From Anadara kagoshimensis (lineage: Eukaryota; Mollusca; Bivalvia; Arcoida; Arcidae): a stretch of DNA of 64,000 bases. Location of the stretch: NCBI GenBank assembly GCA_021292105.1, contig CM037865.1, positions 69,864,356 through 69,928,355 on the forward strand, read 5' to 3'. A program made the position numbers and the translations under genes. Below, piece by piece: positions 23,101-35,343 of this stretch (positions are counted from its first letter, which is position 1; each line of letters opens with the position of its first letter). The notes under the pieces were generated by a model, which did not search any database, had not been told where the DNA came from, and worked only from the letters and a program-made list of their open reading frames with translations.

Positions 23101-24225
23101 TTCTGATACTTACAAATTGAATCAATTATTTTTAATAAACAATGTTTTTCATACATCTTACTAAAATAGATAAACGATGTTAGTTAAAGATATTTAATTT
23201 GTCATTTCCGAAGATATGCCTATATACTATATACAAAATTAGATTACCATTTTAAAAAAAAAGATAAAACACATAACCATGAAAGTACTGCATGTGTCAT
23301 ACCTACCGTTGCTCTCTGAAAGATACAGACACACAGAACGGTAGGTCACAATGACTTTTTTATTCACCACATGACCTTTTCAGACACCGTATAATATATC
23401 AACTTTTATACTATGTTACTTATCATGAGCATTTGGTTTATGCATTAAAACTACAGAGCTACGAAAAGTATCAAATGTTCTATTTCATATTTTTGGTAAA
23501 GCTGCTATATACAAAGTCCACCATTGTAGCTGACTTAGCCTTAAACCCACAGGACTGTAACACCAGAGTTATCCTTATATATGTCACTGCAACCTAAGAT
23601 ACTTGTTAAGGTTTAATAACATGTAAATATGAAATTCGCCTACATAATTTCCATTTCATTACTGACAATATGTTTGGGCGGCCACTAGGGGCGCTGATGT
23701 CGGTCAACACAGCTTATAAGATTTTCACCTGTGGCTGTATATAGGATTAACGTTGAAAATGTTGCATGTTGTTACAAAAACTATCATAACTTTTTTATTA
23801 TTGATAACAGAATATTTTTCCTGTTATCTTTTTAAAATATAGAAAACTACCTTTCAGAAATTATTTTCAAAAACAAAATAACTTTATGTTTACTTGAGTA
23901 ATTTTAACTTTGAAGTCATGGTTATGTTTTACATTGAATATATAGGGAATTACAATACCGACGTTCTTTTAAAAATTATTAAAAATAGTTCCAATTCTCA
24001 AAAAATATTTTTCCTGTTTCGGTTATTTAAAAAACATTTCAAAGTTTCTAAATCAGTTTTCAGAATAAAAATAAGTTATTGTTTACTTGAGTAATTTGAG
24101 GTTTGAAATACAAAAGTTGATTATTTTTTTCATTTTCTCTGACGTAGCTGTCATAATATTTACCTGTGTATGACAGGTCAAATGGTAAGATACATGTATA
24201 GCTGCTGAGGAGGCGATACATGTAT
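23101..24225. other. Upstream of TMEM135; no gene seen
   Basis: It holds a 10-bp inverted repeat ACCTACCGTT / AACGGTAGGT (23301-23310 and 23337-23346). No reading frame of note. Confidence 0.5.
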
Positions 24226-24278
24226 ATTGCTCCGGGCTAATATACATTTACATCTGATCAATATTAGCCCGGAGCAAT
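24226..24278. repeat. Perfect 18-bp inverted repeat, 17-nt loop
   Basis: ATTGCTCCGGGCTAATAT at 24226-24243 and its exact reverse complement at 24261-24278. Confidence 0.92.
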
Positions 24279-24788
24279 TATTTTGTGATTAAAATTATTT
24301 AATTTCTAGTTTGGCAATAATAACTTTTTTATGAAGAATTAAAAAAAAGTTATAAATTTATTTTAATTCCATAATTGTTTTCATTCAGTATTATGAAATT
24401 TAATAATGGTGTATTTAATTCAAATAAATGTTTTATAAATATTTTTAAAAAGTTCTATTTAAATAACTTTAAAAAATTATCAATTAGCAAATTTTGTATT
24501 TATCGAAGTTTAATAAATAAGGACTCCATAAGATTTCATTAATCTAAAATTCTAAAATGTACATCTCCATAAACAAAATCAAATTCATAAAAGTTCGACA
24601 ATACACATTCAGCACCTCTAAAATAAATCAATCTCTCGGAATTGCCAGTATAGATAAATGTGCTATTGTTGGCTTATTCTCCGCCTTTATATACCTCACG
24701 AAAAAAACTTTAAGTGTGCACTGAGAAGCTAATTTCACTTTGGAATGTTCCACCAGCTTGTGGTCGGCAAGTGCTCAAAGGATCAAAC

Positions 24789-24789
24789 A

Positions 24790-24818
<29 letters not shown>
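24789..24818. repeat. (CT)n microsatellite
   Basis: About 15 CT units, followed 40 bp later by a run of about 15 C (24860-24874). Confidence 0.9.
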
Positions 24819-24822
<4 letters not shown>

Positions 24823-24874
24823 TGCCTAACGGATAAGCTCATTTCCCTCCGGACTACCCCCCCCCCCCCCCCCA

Positions 24875-26609
24875 AGATGAGCAAGTGTATAAAGGATCAA
24901 ACATCTTTCTCTCTCTATTTTAATGAAAAAAAATTTACAACTGCGGATTCAATTTCATTAAATATTTACATGTATTTTAATTACTTCATAGATTATTCAT
25001 GTATTTATTTTATATTATTTACATAAGAGACTACGTATTTAACTTTTTTTATCCCATGATACTGCATTTTTATCATATATTTAATTTATTTATAAATCGA
25101 ATTCGTGATTCATTTTCAGTAAATATTTTTTAATTTTAATTATTTTATAGATTATTCATGTATTTATTTCATAAATTATTTATTTCAGAGATTAAGTATT
25201 TAACTATTTTTTTATCTCATGTTACCGCATTTTTAGCATTTATGATTAATTTTCAGTAAATATTATTTATTTATTTATTTAACTACTTTAGACTATTCAT
25301 GTATTTTTAACATATTATTTAAATCAGAAATTGGGCATTTATATATCATTATTCTATTAAAATATATCCATGGTAATTAAAATATAGTATTACGGATATG
25401 ATTTAGTGTAGAATGTTCTTATAGAATATGATTGGAAATGAGATTCAACTTTAGATCACTATTGTCAATCCACTCATGTTATCTTATGATATTACACAAG
25501 GTAAGTAACTGGTCTTTACAATATCATGTTACTGATGGTATCATCACCTATTGACGTATAAACACTAAAAGTTTACCTCGGCACCTCATCGATAAACCGT
25601 CAGTTAGTTTTTACCTGATATAGCCTTGGAATGCAGAGTTTACCGTTCTGAAATTCTTAGACATTTCTTGATAATGTAACCAAAATTTCTTAAAATTCAA
25701 TATTTAAGAAACAAAAATCAACTGATCTCTGTGTTTTATTTTTGAAAGTTGATAGTTATTTGCAAGATAAATATGTACCCCAGTGTTTAGTGTAGAACCA
25801 CTAAAGTCTTGGAGAAATTACAATTTAAAAAGATTACCAAAGTCAATTTACTAAGGCGACGATGTGTCATCTACACTCGGCCACGACAACAACCACTGAG
25901 AATGCATTTCTGTTCTTCAGCCTCGACCTTTTCAGCCGACAATAAAGATTCTAAAAATAAATTAAAACCTGCCATTAAGTATACATTCTTCTCCTCTTAA
26001 AATTTGTATTCAGAATGATGACAAGTTTTAACTAGAATCAATTTCCACCACAGCATCACCAGCCCATAACACAATGGTGTACATCCTTAATGTCAGGCAA
26101 TAAATTTATATTGTGTTCATATATTGATTATTGTAGCAGTTTTACCTGTATTGATACGGGATGTGATGAGCAGGCAACACAGGTGTCTGACTGACAACCA
26201 GACCAACAGATAGACGACAGAGCCTTTGTTATCCAGAGACTTACCTAAATTGTCTCCGGCACTAAAGCTAATTTAATTCAGGTTTTCATAAATATAACTC
26301 ATACAGTTATAAAACATAAACGGAATATAATTTCTGAAACCTTTACATCGATTGTGTTGAAGTGTATTTACTTCAAGATATAATACTGTTAATAAATCAT
26401 TTACAATGCGGCATTATACGTACTAGTAATCCTTGATACAATGCATACATCAAAAATACAACCAACAATGAAATACAATATTTATGCATACAAAATATTA
26501 CAATACAAATACATATCATTGGAGTGTAATGTAATACAATTTTTCCTTTGGACTTAAAATAACCAGAATACATATAAATGTATAAATACTTCACGTAAAA
26601 AGGCGAACG
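24875..26609. other. No gene seen
   Basis: AT-rich. On the minus strand two donor-like sites, TTTAG|GTAAGT (about 26248) and TACAG|GTAAAA (about 26147), could belong to an upstream non-coding exon, but I cannot support one. Confidence 0.4.
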
Positions 26610-26789
26610 TACAACCCAACCTGCCTAAAAGCATCTCTATATAAGGACCACCTGGTTACAAAGTCCAGTAGAATTGTATCCATATTATTCTTTATTTATA
26701 TTATTTGAACCTGTATATAAAGACGCTTTGCCGATAAAGACCGCTTTTACTGGTTCCTTTGAGTGGCCTTTATAGACAGTTTGACTGTA
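26610..26789 (-). mobile_element. 180-bp TA-flanked MITE, copy 1
   Basis: Starts TACAACCCAACCTGCC and ends GACAGTTTGACTGTA. Over its length it matches the reverse complement of the 53.1 kb copy, sharing CAGTAGAATTGTATCC, TTATTTGAACCTGTATATAAAG and CTTTTACTGGTTCC. Confidence 0.88.
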
Positions 26790-27069
26790 CATATGGGAAT
26801 TCATAAAGGTACAAAATTGTAATATAGGCTTGTCCGATCTTATTATCAATGCTCATTTGGTCCCAATTTAATCGCAAATGCAAACAAGTGCTAAGGCGTT
26901 CCAAGCTATGGAAATACCCTTAGCCTTGCACGTTCGTTCACAAAATTGTCAGTGAAAAATAAAACAAAAACTATTTTGTTTCATACCTTTGCATCAATGC
27001 AGGGGACATTTATCACTTTTATCAATCACAATTCTCAAAATAATGACAATAAGCACAACGAAGCTGCAA

Positions 27070-27760
27070 AATATTCTTAGGACCAAAGAATCATCACCAT
27101 AACCTTCAAGGACACAATGCTTAGGAAAGAAAACCAATATCAGAACTATAAGAACATACTGTGTAGGAACAGAATAAGCCCAGAACCATCCGCACAAACG
27201 GCCCAAGAAAAGAACCAGCATCAGAACCACAAACAAGACACTGCACAAGAAAAAGAAACACCACCAGAAACCATCAAGAACACACTTCTAAGAACATTGC
27301 TTGGGCACTTACAGTTAAATAAATGATTATCTGTAGGTTACTGAAGTTGTTATTGGTTAACACACGTGCCGATTTTCACAAGGCATCAATCAAATTTTTA
27401 TCGCCAAAATTTTTAGCCAATTTTATAATTTTTTCGCCACTTTAATAAAATTTTCGCAATTTTGCGAAAATGGCGACCTACAGCGGAAACACTGCTTCTT
27501 AGGATAAGGAACCAACATTACGAACACACTGCAAAGGAAAAGTAATCAATACCGGAAATATCGAAAACACACTTCTTAGGACAAAGAACCAGTTCCCAAA
27601 ACCACCAAGAACACAAAAAGGGCAACGAATCAACATCAGAACATTCAAGAACACACTGTCCAGTACAAAGAACCAGCACCAGTCACCTAGAACATACTGA
27701 ATATGACGAAGAACCAGACCAGTATCAAAGCCACCAACAAAACAATATGAAAAACGAAAA
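27070..27760. repeat. Degenerate 43-bp minisatellite with an insertion
   Basis: CTTAGGA-AAAGAACCAG-like units recur at about 27076, 27119, 27162, 27205, 27246 and 27289, then at about 27495, 27535, 27574, 27617, 27660 and 27702. The gap at about 27310-27485 is a separate AT-rich segment. Read on the minus strand, its right end looks like a hAT terminus (CAGTGTTTCCGCTG, 27481-27494). Confidence 0.75.
27310..27494 (-). mobile_element. Possible hAT-derived non-autonomous fragment inside the 27-kb minisatellite
   Basis: It interrupts the 43-bp register. The minus strand begins CAGTGTTTCCGCTG, then AAATGGCG/GCGAAAAT-type sequence. The other terminus and a target duplication were not found. Confidence 0.35.
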
Positions 27761-29216
27761 GAACCTCACAGATCCTATTTATACCGGGTGTAAAGCCAAT
27801 TCATTGTTGTGCTTAATTTTTTTTGGAATATCTCACATTCTTATGGAACGAAGTGAGTTGTTTCATTACTTGTTTAGCGACTTCTTTCAGTTAATTGACA
27901 ATTAAATACAGCACACCAGATTGATAAATGCTATAGAATAAACTTTAAAAGTACAAGTTGTTATATCAAACAAATCAATATCAGAAAAAGGCAATATTAT
28001 GGCCTCTTAGGTGGAGACCAGTTGTCCAGGAATAATACAACCGTTTACTTGCAGCACTTGTCGCGTGATACGAATTCTGTTTAAGCATAGTGCGTTTTAA
28101 AGTGAACTTTGTTCAGCAAATCGTAATAGGTTCTTTAAATTTGGGCTTCATGGTTGATTGTTTCATGAAGGACTTGGCTAGTCTATCCACTATTTACATA
28201 TTATACATAGCTATATCGTCGATTTTCACCATTAGAATTTGATTTCATTATATTCAGGAAATGGACATATATAATATTGTATTCATCATAGTAATCGCAA
28301 TTTATCATGTGGGATTTGGATTATAAAAGAAACTATCATCAAAATGAAAGGTACATCATTATAATTTGTTTTGACAGCATAATAAATAAATATCAAGATA
28401 AATCTAATTTTGTTTATTATTCTCATGCATGTACAGTATTCAATTTTAAATGCGTCATTTGCACAGATTATTACAAAAGTGCCAATCTTGTAATATCACG
28501 CAATGAAATAAAAAAAAAAAAATAGGAGGTACCTTGTCCAGGTGTCATTCCAGCAATACCTAAAAGCCAGTGACCTTACAAGACCAAAAGGCGTGTCCAT
28601 GCAAGAATAATGAAGTAAACTATACACCAATTGGATAATTTGACACTGCAGTTCTATATAATGGTTATCTTAATCTCACATCTTATTTGGTCATTACACG
28701 CATATCATTTGACATCGATAATAGCCCGGTTTAATCACACGATACAGGGGTTAGCCAAAGAGACTCACTTTGCCTTGAATTATTCATTGTTCAAGTTTGA
28801 TGACAAAATTGATTTGATCCGACACTTGTTCACGTAAACCAAGTAGCTTTTTATTCATGATCACTTTAATACCTTATCTAGACAATCTGTTCACAGTGAA
28901 TTAAATCATTTAAAAGCTATTCATCATATTTTTGGTACCAATTTATAATTAATAGTATTGACATTCGATGTTGTGTTTTCTAAAGAAATTTCCTATACAG
29001 CGATTGTCGTGCCATAATGTTTTGATATTCATCATATTTAAGTTTACACAAACAATACGTTAATTTTCAACTATCTGATTTTGCAGTTCACTATATTATT
29101 TATAGCAATTAAACATATGTGTACAAAAAGGGGTTTTCATGTAATGATTTTGTCAATAAGTATTATGATTGGTACGCACACGTATTGCAGGTATTTTATC
29201 GATTATTTTTATTTTA

Positions 29217-29256
<40 letters not shown>

Positions 29257-30129
29257 ATACTTGAGTCATATATATAATTGAAAACATGTCACAGCCAGCG
29301 AATGTGTTATTTCACCGAATATCGTTTTCCATATAGAAATATACATACCCTTTTGGGACAAATTGGTAATGACCAATAATCATATCCCTTATTTTGTTGT
29401 ATGAATGCAATAGAAAAATAAGTGAAGGGTTCTATTTTTAGAAACATTACTTTTAAGTTCTCAACAACAATTTGTAGTGATTTGTCCGAGTTTTTTTTAA
29501 ATGGAATGCACACAATTGATTTGAGTAATATATCAAAATATTACACAATGCAATGTCGGAATTCCAAACTGTGTTAAAAGGTAATTAGTATTGATTTATT
29601 GGAGAACTCCGCCTGGTTTTACGACATAGTTGAGTATTACGCTATTAAATTTAATTTTGAGATCCAGAATTAGGTGTTTAAAACCTACTCTAAAATTATT
29701 ACAAAAATAAATAAGAGAATTATATTGTCTTGTGATTGTACTATTATTTCAAGGTCATGTCATACCAAATGTTTAGAACATTGCTGATTGACAAAACCGT
29801 GTAAAATAGACAAATGCATTTTCTGAACTATATGTATGGCAGTGTTCTCAATCTTAATTTTAAACCATTACCATTTGTATACTTGTAAATGTTGCAAAAT
29901 CTCTTATTCATTAAACAAACTGTAAACTTTTTGTCAATAATGTCTTTAGACATATCTACGTCTAAGTGCCATGGACATACACGCTGGACAAATAAGCAAA
30001 CATTGAACTTCAGCGGCCTTAATTTCTTATTTCGTTCGTATTGTCTTCTGTCGCTTTTGCTATTGTCACGAAAATGCTCTATCTTACAACTCCAATATAA
30101 AAGATAAACACAATTAAAGTAGGTAAAAT
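27761..30129. other. No gene seen; poly(A) tract at 29217-29254
   Basis: AT-rich with only short open frames. The ~37-bp A run has no recognisable retroposon body upstream. Confidence 0.45.
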
Positions 30130-30410
30130 TCCACAAAGAGCACATGTTAACCACAACTGGGTGCTGTTACTTTGTCGTCAAAACGGAAACCCTTGGGACT
30201 AAATTGGACTCAAATACATGTATGGACCATATAGACCCAGCTTAGAGAATGGCAAAAGGTACAATTACATCCATACGTTGTTGTTCTTATGTCGTCAATA
30301 CGAAACCCATTTGGGTCTAAATTGGATCCAAATAAGGACCAAATGGATCCAGCTAAAATAATGACAAAGGCACCCTTGCAACCTTTTGATTTGTCGTAAC
30401 TATCTGACAA
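30130..30410. repeat. Degenerate ~118-bp tandem repeat, about 2 copies
   Basis: TTGTCGTCAAAACG, CTAAATTGGACTC and AGACCCAGCTTAGAGAATGG in the first unit correspond to TGTCGTCAATACG, CTAAATTGGATCC and GGATCCAGCTAAAATAATG in the second. Confidence 0.7.
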
Positions 30411-31111
30411 ACAATCTCCGTAAATGCGCGCATAAATTCATCGGAAAAGGTTTGAAGCCAAGGAAAAAGCAGAAACACAGCAAAACCAATATGTTCAACA
30501 CTTGGTTTGGGGGATATAAATATCTGATATGCAAATTCCATTCTTGGCTGGTGACGTCTTGACATAAGTGAATACATACTAGGACATTCTACTATTAAAT
30601 CAAATGTAACAAACATATAAAAAGTCAACGGTTCATCAAATTAATATCCATGTAGGGCAGGATTATGTCATACTATGCAATTTTATTCCAGTAAGGTTCC
30701 ATCAAGCGTGCAGTTACCATGGTAACGCGTACTTTTACATGTAACCGGTTAATTTCTTGACAGATAATAATATACAAGATTTATGGAGAGCAAGAAACTA
30801 CAATTAATTTAGAAGTCAAAAAGAAAATTACAGTTGTCAAAAGTTATATTAATACGAGTTTATATGCCGAAGGTCGCGCACTCAAATTGTTTGTCTGTGC
30901 AAAGACTAAAGACGAGCATTTTTGCAACATGTTGTCATTCTCGTTGCTATTTTTATATTAACGTTAGAGATTTCATTTTTTTCCTTCTTTTCCTGTTGTC
31001 TTAGATTTCTGCAAAATATACTAGCGTTTGTTTTTAGTTCATCGAACACATCTTTAGAGAGCCATTGTAATTTGCCCGGTCATATTTTGGTACAAGATTC
31101 ATCAATTATCC

Positions 31112-31200
31112 ATACCGGTGGAAGTTCATGTTTTTAACTTAATTTACCAGTTTTCAAAGTTTTTACTTTCTTTGTGATTGTTTTGGTATGCTTGTTTCTG
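31112..31200 (+). mobile_element. Fragment of dispersed family B
   Basis: GGTGGAAGTTCATGTTTTTA and CAAAGTTTTTACTTTCTTTG match the family B copies at 38.9, 59.5 and 60.8 kb; truncated at the left. A second weak fragment lies at 39245-39340. Confidence 0.55.
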
Positions 31201-31240
31201 ATCATCATTGTTGTCAAATAAGGACGTGATGATCGACTTT

Positions 31241-31298
31241 GTCATATACCATTTTTTTTAATTTCATCATAAAATACATTAAAAAAATGGTATATGAC
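31241..31298. repeat. Short foldback (21-22-bp arms)
   Basis: GTCATATACCATTTTTTTTA with its reverse complement ending TGGTATATGAC at 31298, separated by about 15 bp. Confidence 0.88.
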
Positions 31299-31299
31299 A

Positions 31300-34100
31300 A
31301 CTTGTTCGACAACTCTATGAGCTTTTGACATACCTTTAGGATAAGGAATACAATGACAACATAACTTTTAGAAAGCTAGCATTATGCAAACTGACGGGCC
31401 AGTGCCAGGTATGCTGGCATATATGACAAAATGTCTGATATCATCTGATGTGGTTCAGGACCTTTTGTTGCGATGTTTAAATGGATTATCATTTTTAAGC
31501 ATAGTTCTATCAATTAATTGCATGTTGCTTTGTTTAAACATACTCTCCACATAGTTTATCTCCTCCCGAACAAGTTAAAAAAATATTTTGCAAACTGCTT
31601 TAAATTTTAACGTTGTGTACACTGGATAAAAACTGAAACTTTAAACACGGTTCGTTTCTCGTTTCACGTCAGTCAGCCAGAGTTATAACAATAATATGAT
31701 CATCTTACCATGGTATTTTATATCAACTAAATTTAATTAAACTTTTTTTATATTTAAGACTTAGTAAATGTTTTATCCAGAGTGTAGAAATTGTTGTGTC
31801 AAATTTCTTATTCATCGTCGGTAACGTTGCAAAACATTCTAGCGTTACACGGTAACCTAAGCCCTACTCTCTCGGATTTTCTATTGAGGAAATCGTCGAC
31901 GTTTGTTAAAAGGTGATAGCTACCTTGGAAATTTATTGCTGAAAAGATGAGATGTAATTTAAAGAATGATGAATTATATTACCATTATCATATTTCTATA
32001 ATTACCGTGTGATATTACCTGTGGGTGCAATACCTACACCCGTTTTAACCCAGCAGAGTAAATCTGACTGACTCTATAAGATATATCATTTTTTGACACC
32101 ACAATATTATATCTTCCATTGTTTTGTCCTGCCTATGTTTTGCACCCCCGACCCGTGAAGTTCACCCAAATGTTAAACGTTGGGAGTACTTTATTTATGA
32201 CATACAGATCCGTCATCTATTGACAAACCGGGGTTTATTGTCTCGGCTTTATTGTTCTAAGTAATAAGATACGATAATTTTAGAAAAATAATATTTAAAA
32301 CTGAGTTAAAACACGAATATGATTGTCTATAATTATACTGTACTTCAAATGTTAAACACCAAATTCAAAACCTCGTCTTTAAGACCCCCTGTCTACCCGT
32401 ATTATCTGTATATGTATCGCTCGTGTCAGGGTATTCAGTAATACCTCAAAATGGTGTTAATGAAATGAAATATGGTCCAATTTATCCGGCTATTATCGAT
32501 TTAAATCAATATCAATCAGTATGTTTATCTCCCGTCATTTTAAGATCTATTACACTGACCCTCCCACCAACCCATACCATCAATTTGTGCACCCGACCGT
32601 GTAATTGTGACACGAACCATTCCCCTTCCAGGCCATATTATCATTCCGTACACCATCCCGTATAATGTTGCATCAGGAGATCTTCATCTATGGTCTGATT
32701 ATTGCCAGGTGAGCCAATGAGGCCTTTACACATTTATTGTTGGTTACAGTAGAGATTGTTCACTCTAACTACGTAGGGATCTGGTATTCCAGCAGCATTG
32801 CACGTGACATGGATATCCGTGACACGCATGAATTATTAAGAACTTTTAATATGCATTGTTGTTTTGATTTGAAATAAGCATAAAATCATAAATACAGCTC
32901 TGAAAAAGGCATCGTGACCCAACATAAATTAATTAATATATTCTACAAAATCATGCGTTTTAGATGTGTTTCTGGACGTTTTTATGCAATTTTGAGATGA
33001 TGCACACATGTCATACAATAATGCAACCCGTCGTATTTTAGTGAGTTAGTTCAGTGCACTTAAGTTGGACATTTGATATGTGCCAACTAAGTACTTGTTT
33101 AAACTAGAGAAGCTTAATCAAAATGTCATTCTTTAAAATCTGCACCGTAAAAGATGCCATCAAAATGTCCACCAAACTTTACGAAAAAGTAAAACATCAT
33201 ATAAACAATTATTTCAGACGACAAGTGTTCATAAAAAATATTGAAGTATTAAAACAGAATTTATACCATCGCTACTCCGAAGTACATTAACCTTTTAAAA
33301 AATATTTTTGTAATTGCGTTCAACATTTTACTTTAAAATATTTAGCAGCCATTAAAACAAGAAGTTACTTTTATGACCTGACAAATCTAATGTCTTGTAA
33401 AATGTTCCATAAAATGACTTTAATTTATGACTTCATTACTGTACAATTTTATTGTCCTCCATTACAACTAGTAAATGTTGTATCATAAATGGTGAAAACC
33501 TTTTACAAGAAAAACATAACCTGTCCATAACATACCAAGGCCCTGTTTTTCTTACGTTGCTCAGTCTGTTTCAATAAGCGTTCTCTGTAGGCCTACTCCT
33601 TATCGAACTCTACAAAGGTGTCTTTAGGTTGTATTGATACACAGGACCTCGATTTTGAGTGTCACCCGAAAGACTATTTTAGTAATGAGTTCTTTACGAC
33701 TCTGTTGTTCAAAGCTCCGTTAGCATGTAGCTTGGTTGGTTGGCCAAAACTTGTAATTGTTTTAGTAAACATTTCTAAAAGTTCTGTTCAAAAGTTAATG
33801 CACACAATTGTTATTATCAAATAGAATGATCGAAGTCAAAACTGCATGTACTGCTTAGATATGTAAATTAAACTTCAGGCCTCTCTTTGAAACTTTGAAT
33901 TCCACTGGTTGTAAAATAAGTGGTGTGTGCTTCTTATGCATTTTTATAAAATAATACAATTCAAATGTATCCCCCATAGCTGGCAGTATTATGGTCGGAG
34001 ACCAGTCAACATTACTGTCATGTGTTGATTTTGAATGCATTACTTCAGCCACTGAACATTACTGTAAATTGGAAAATTATTGCACCCATGTATCTTTTAT
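31300..34100. other. No confident gene; one weak exon candidate
   Basis: Non-repetitive AT-rich sequence. The only splice-like segment noted is 32620-32708 (listed separately). Confidence 0.4.
32621..32708 (+). other. Weak internal-exon candidate
   Basis: A pyrimidine-rich acceptor (attccccttccag) is followed about 77 bp later by TTGCCAG|gtgagc. Two frames are open across it (one starts AILSFRTPSR, another HIIIPYTIPYN). I recognise neither peptide and see no neighbouring exon, so it may be chance. Confidence 0.2.
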
Positions 34101-35343
34101 TTCTGCGTCGTCGGATGTCCAATCGTTGCAGATATTTCTGCGTCATCGGATGTCCAATCGTTGCAGATATTTTTGCGTCGTCGGATGTCCAATCGTTGCA
34201 GATATTTCTGCGTCATCGGATGTCCAATCGTTGCAGATATTTTTACATCGTCGGATGTATTATCGTTGCAGATATTTCTGCGTCGTCGGATGTCTAATCG
34301 TTGCAGATATTTCTGCGTCGTCGGATGTCCAATCGTTGCAGATATTTCTGTGTCATTGGATGTCTAATCGTTGCAGATATTTTTGCGTCGTCGGATGTCC
34401 AATCGTTGCAGATATTTTAGCGTCGTCGGATGTCCAATCGTTGCAGATATTTTAGCGTCGTCGGATGTCTAATCGTTGCAGATATTTCTGCGTCGTCGGA
34501 TGTCTAATCGTTGCAGATATTTTTGCGTCGTCGGATGTCTAATCGTTGCAGAGCTTTTGCGTCGTCGGATGTCCAATCGTTGCAGATATTTTGCGTCGTC
34601 GGATGTCCAATCGTTGCAGATATTTTGCGTCGTCGGATGTTTAATCGTTGCAGATATTTCTGCGTCGTCGGATGTCTAATCGTGCAGATATTTCTGCGTC
34701 GTCGGATGTCTAATCGTTGCAGATATTTTTGCGTCGTCGGATGTCTAATCGTTGCAATATTTTGCGTCGTCGGATGTCCAATCATTGCAGATTTTTGCGT
34801 CGTCGGATGTCCAATCGTTGCAGATATTTTGCGTCGTCGGATGTCCAATCGTTGCAGATATTTCTGCGTCGTCGGATGTCTAATCGTTGCAGATATTTTG
34901 CGTCGTCGGATGTCCAATCGTTGCAGATATTTTGCGTCGTCGGATTCCAATCGTTGCAGATATTTCTGCGTCGTCGGATGTCTAATCGTTGCAGATATTT
35001 GCGTCGTCGGATGTCCAATCGTTGCAGACATTTTGCGTCGTCGGATGTCCAACCGTTGCAGATTTTTCTGCGTCGTCGAATGTCCAATCGATGCAGATAT
35101 TTTTACATCGTCGTATTTCCAATCGTTGCAGATATTTTTACATCGTCGGATTTCCAATTGTTGAAGATATTTTTGCGTCGTCGGATGTCCAATCGTTGCA
35201 GACATTTTTGCGTCGTCGGATGTCCAATCGTTGCAGATATTTTTGCGTCGTCGGATGTCTAATCGTTGCAGATATTTTTGCGTCGTCGGATTTCCAATTG
35301 TTGCAGATATTTTTGCGTCGTCAGATGTCTAATCGTTGCAGAT
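34101..35343. repeat. 35-bp CpG-rich minisatellite, about 35 copies
   Basis: Unit TCGTCGGATGTCCAATCGTT followed by GCAGATATTTCTGCG, with Y at the TCC/TCT site and 1-3 T variation that makes some units 33-34 bp. Each unit holds several CpGs. Units with TTTCTGC can form a GCAGA/TCTGC hairpin. The lack of stops in most frames makes long but meaningless open frames on both strands. Confidence 0.95.

Noticed and set aside
29217..29254. Poly(A) tail of a retrocopy
   Set aside because: No coding or SINE-like body upstream and no target duplication; treated as a simple homopolymer.
29828..30628. Two overlapping minus-strand frames of 108 and 91 codons
   Set aside because: No recognisable domain; the second overlaps the degenerate 118-bp tandem repeat, and no splice or promoter context was found.
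34504..35205. Long open frames (over 200 codons) on both strands
   Set aside because: They are products of the 35-bp minisatellite, whose unit lacks stops in most frames; the predicted peptides are frame-shifted versions of the same DNA repeat.
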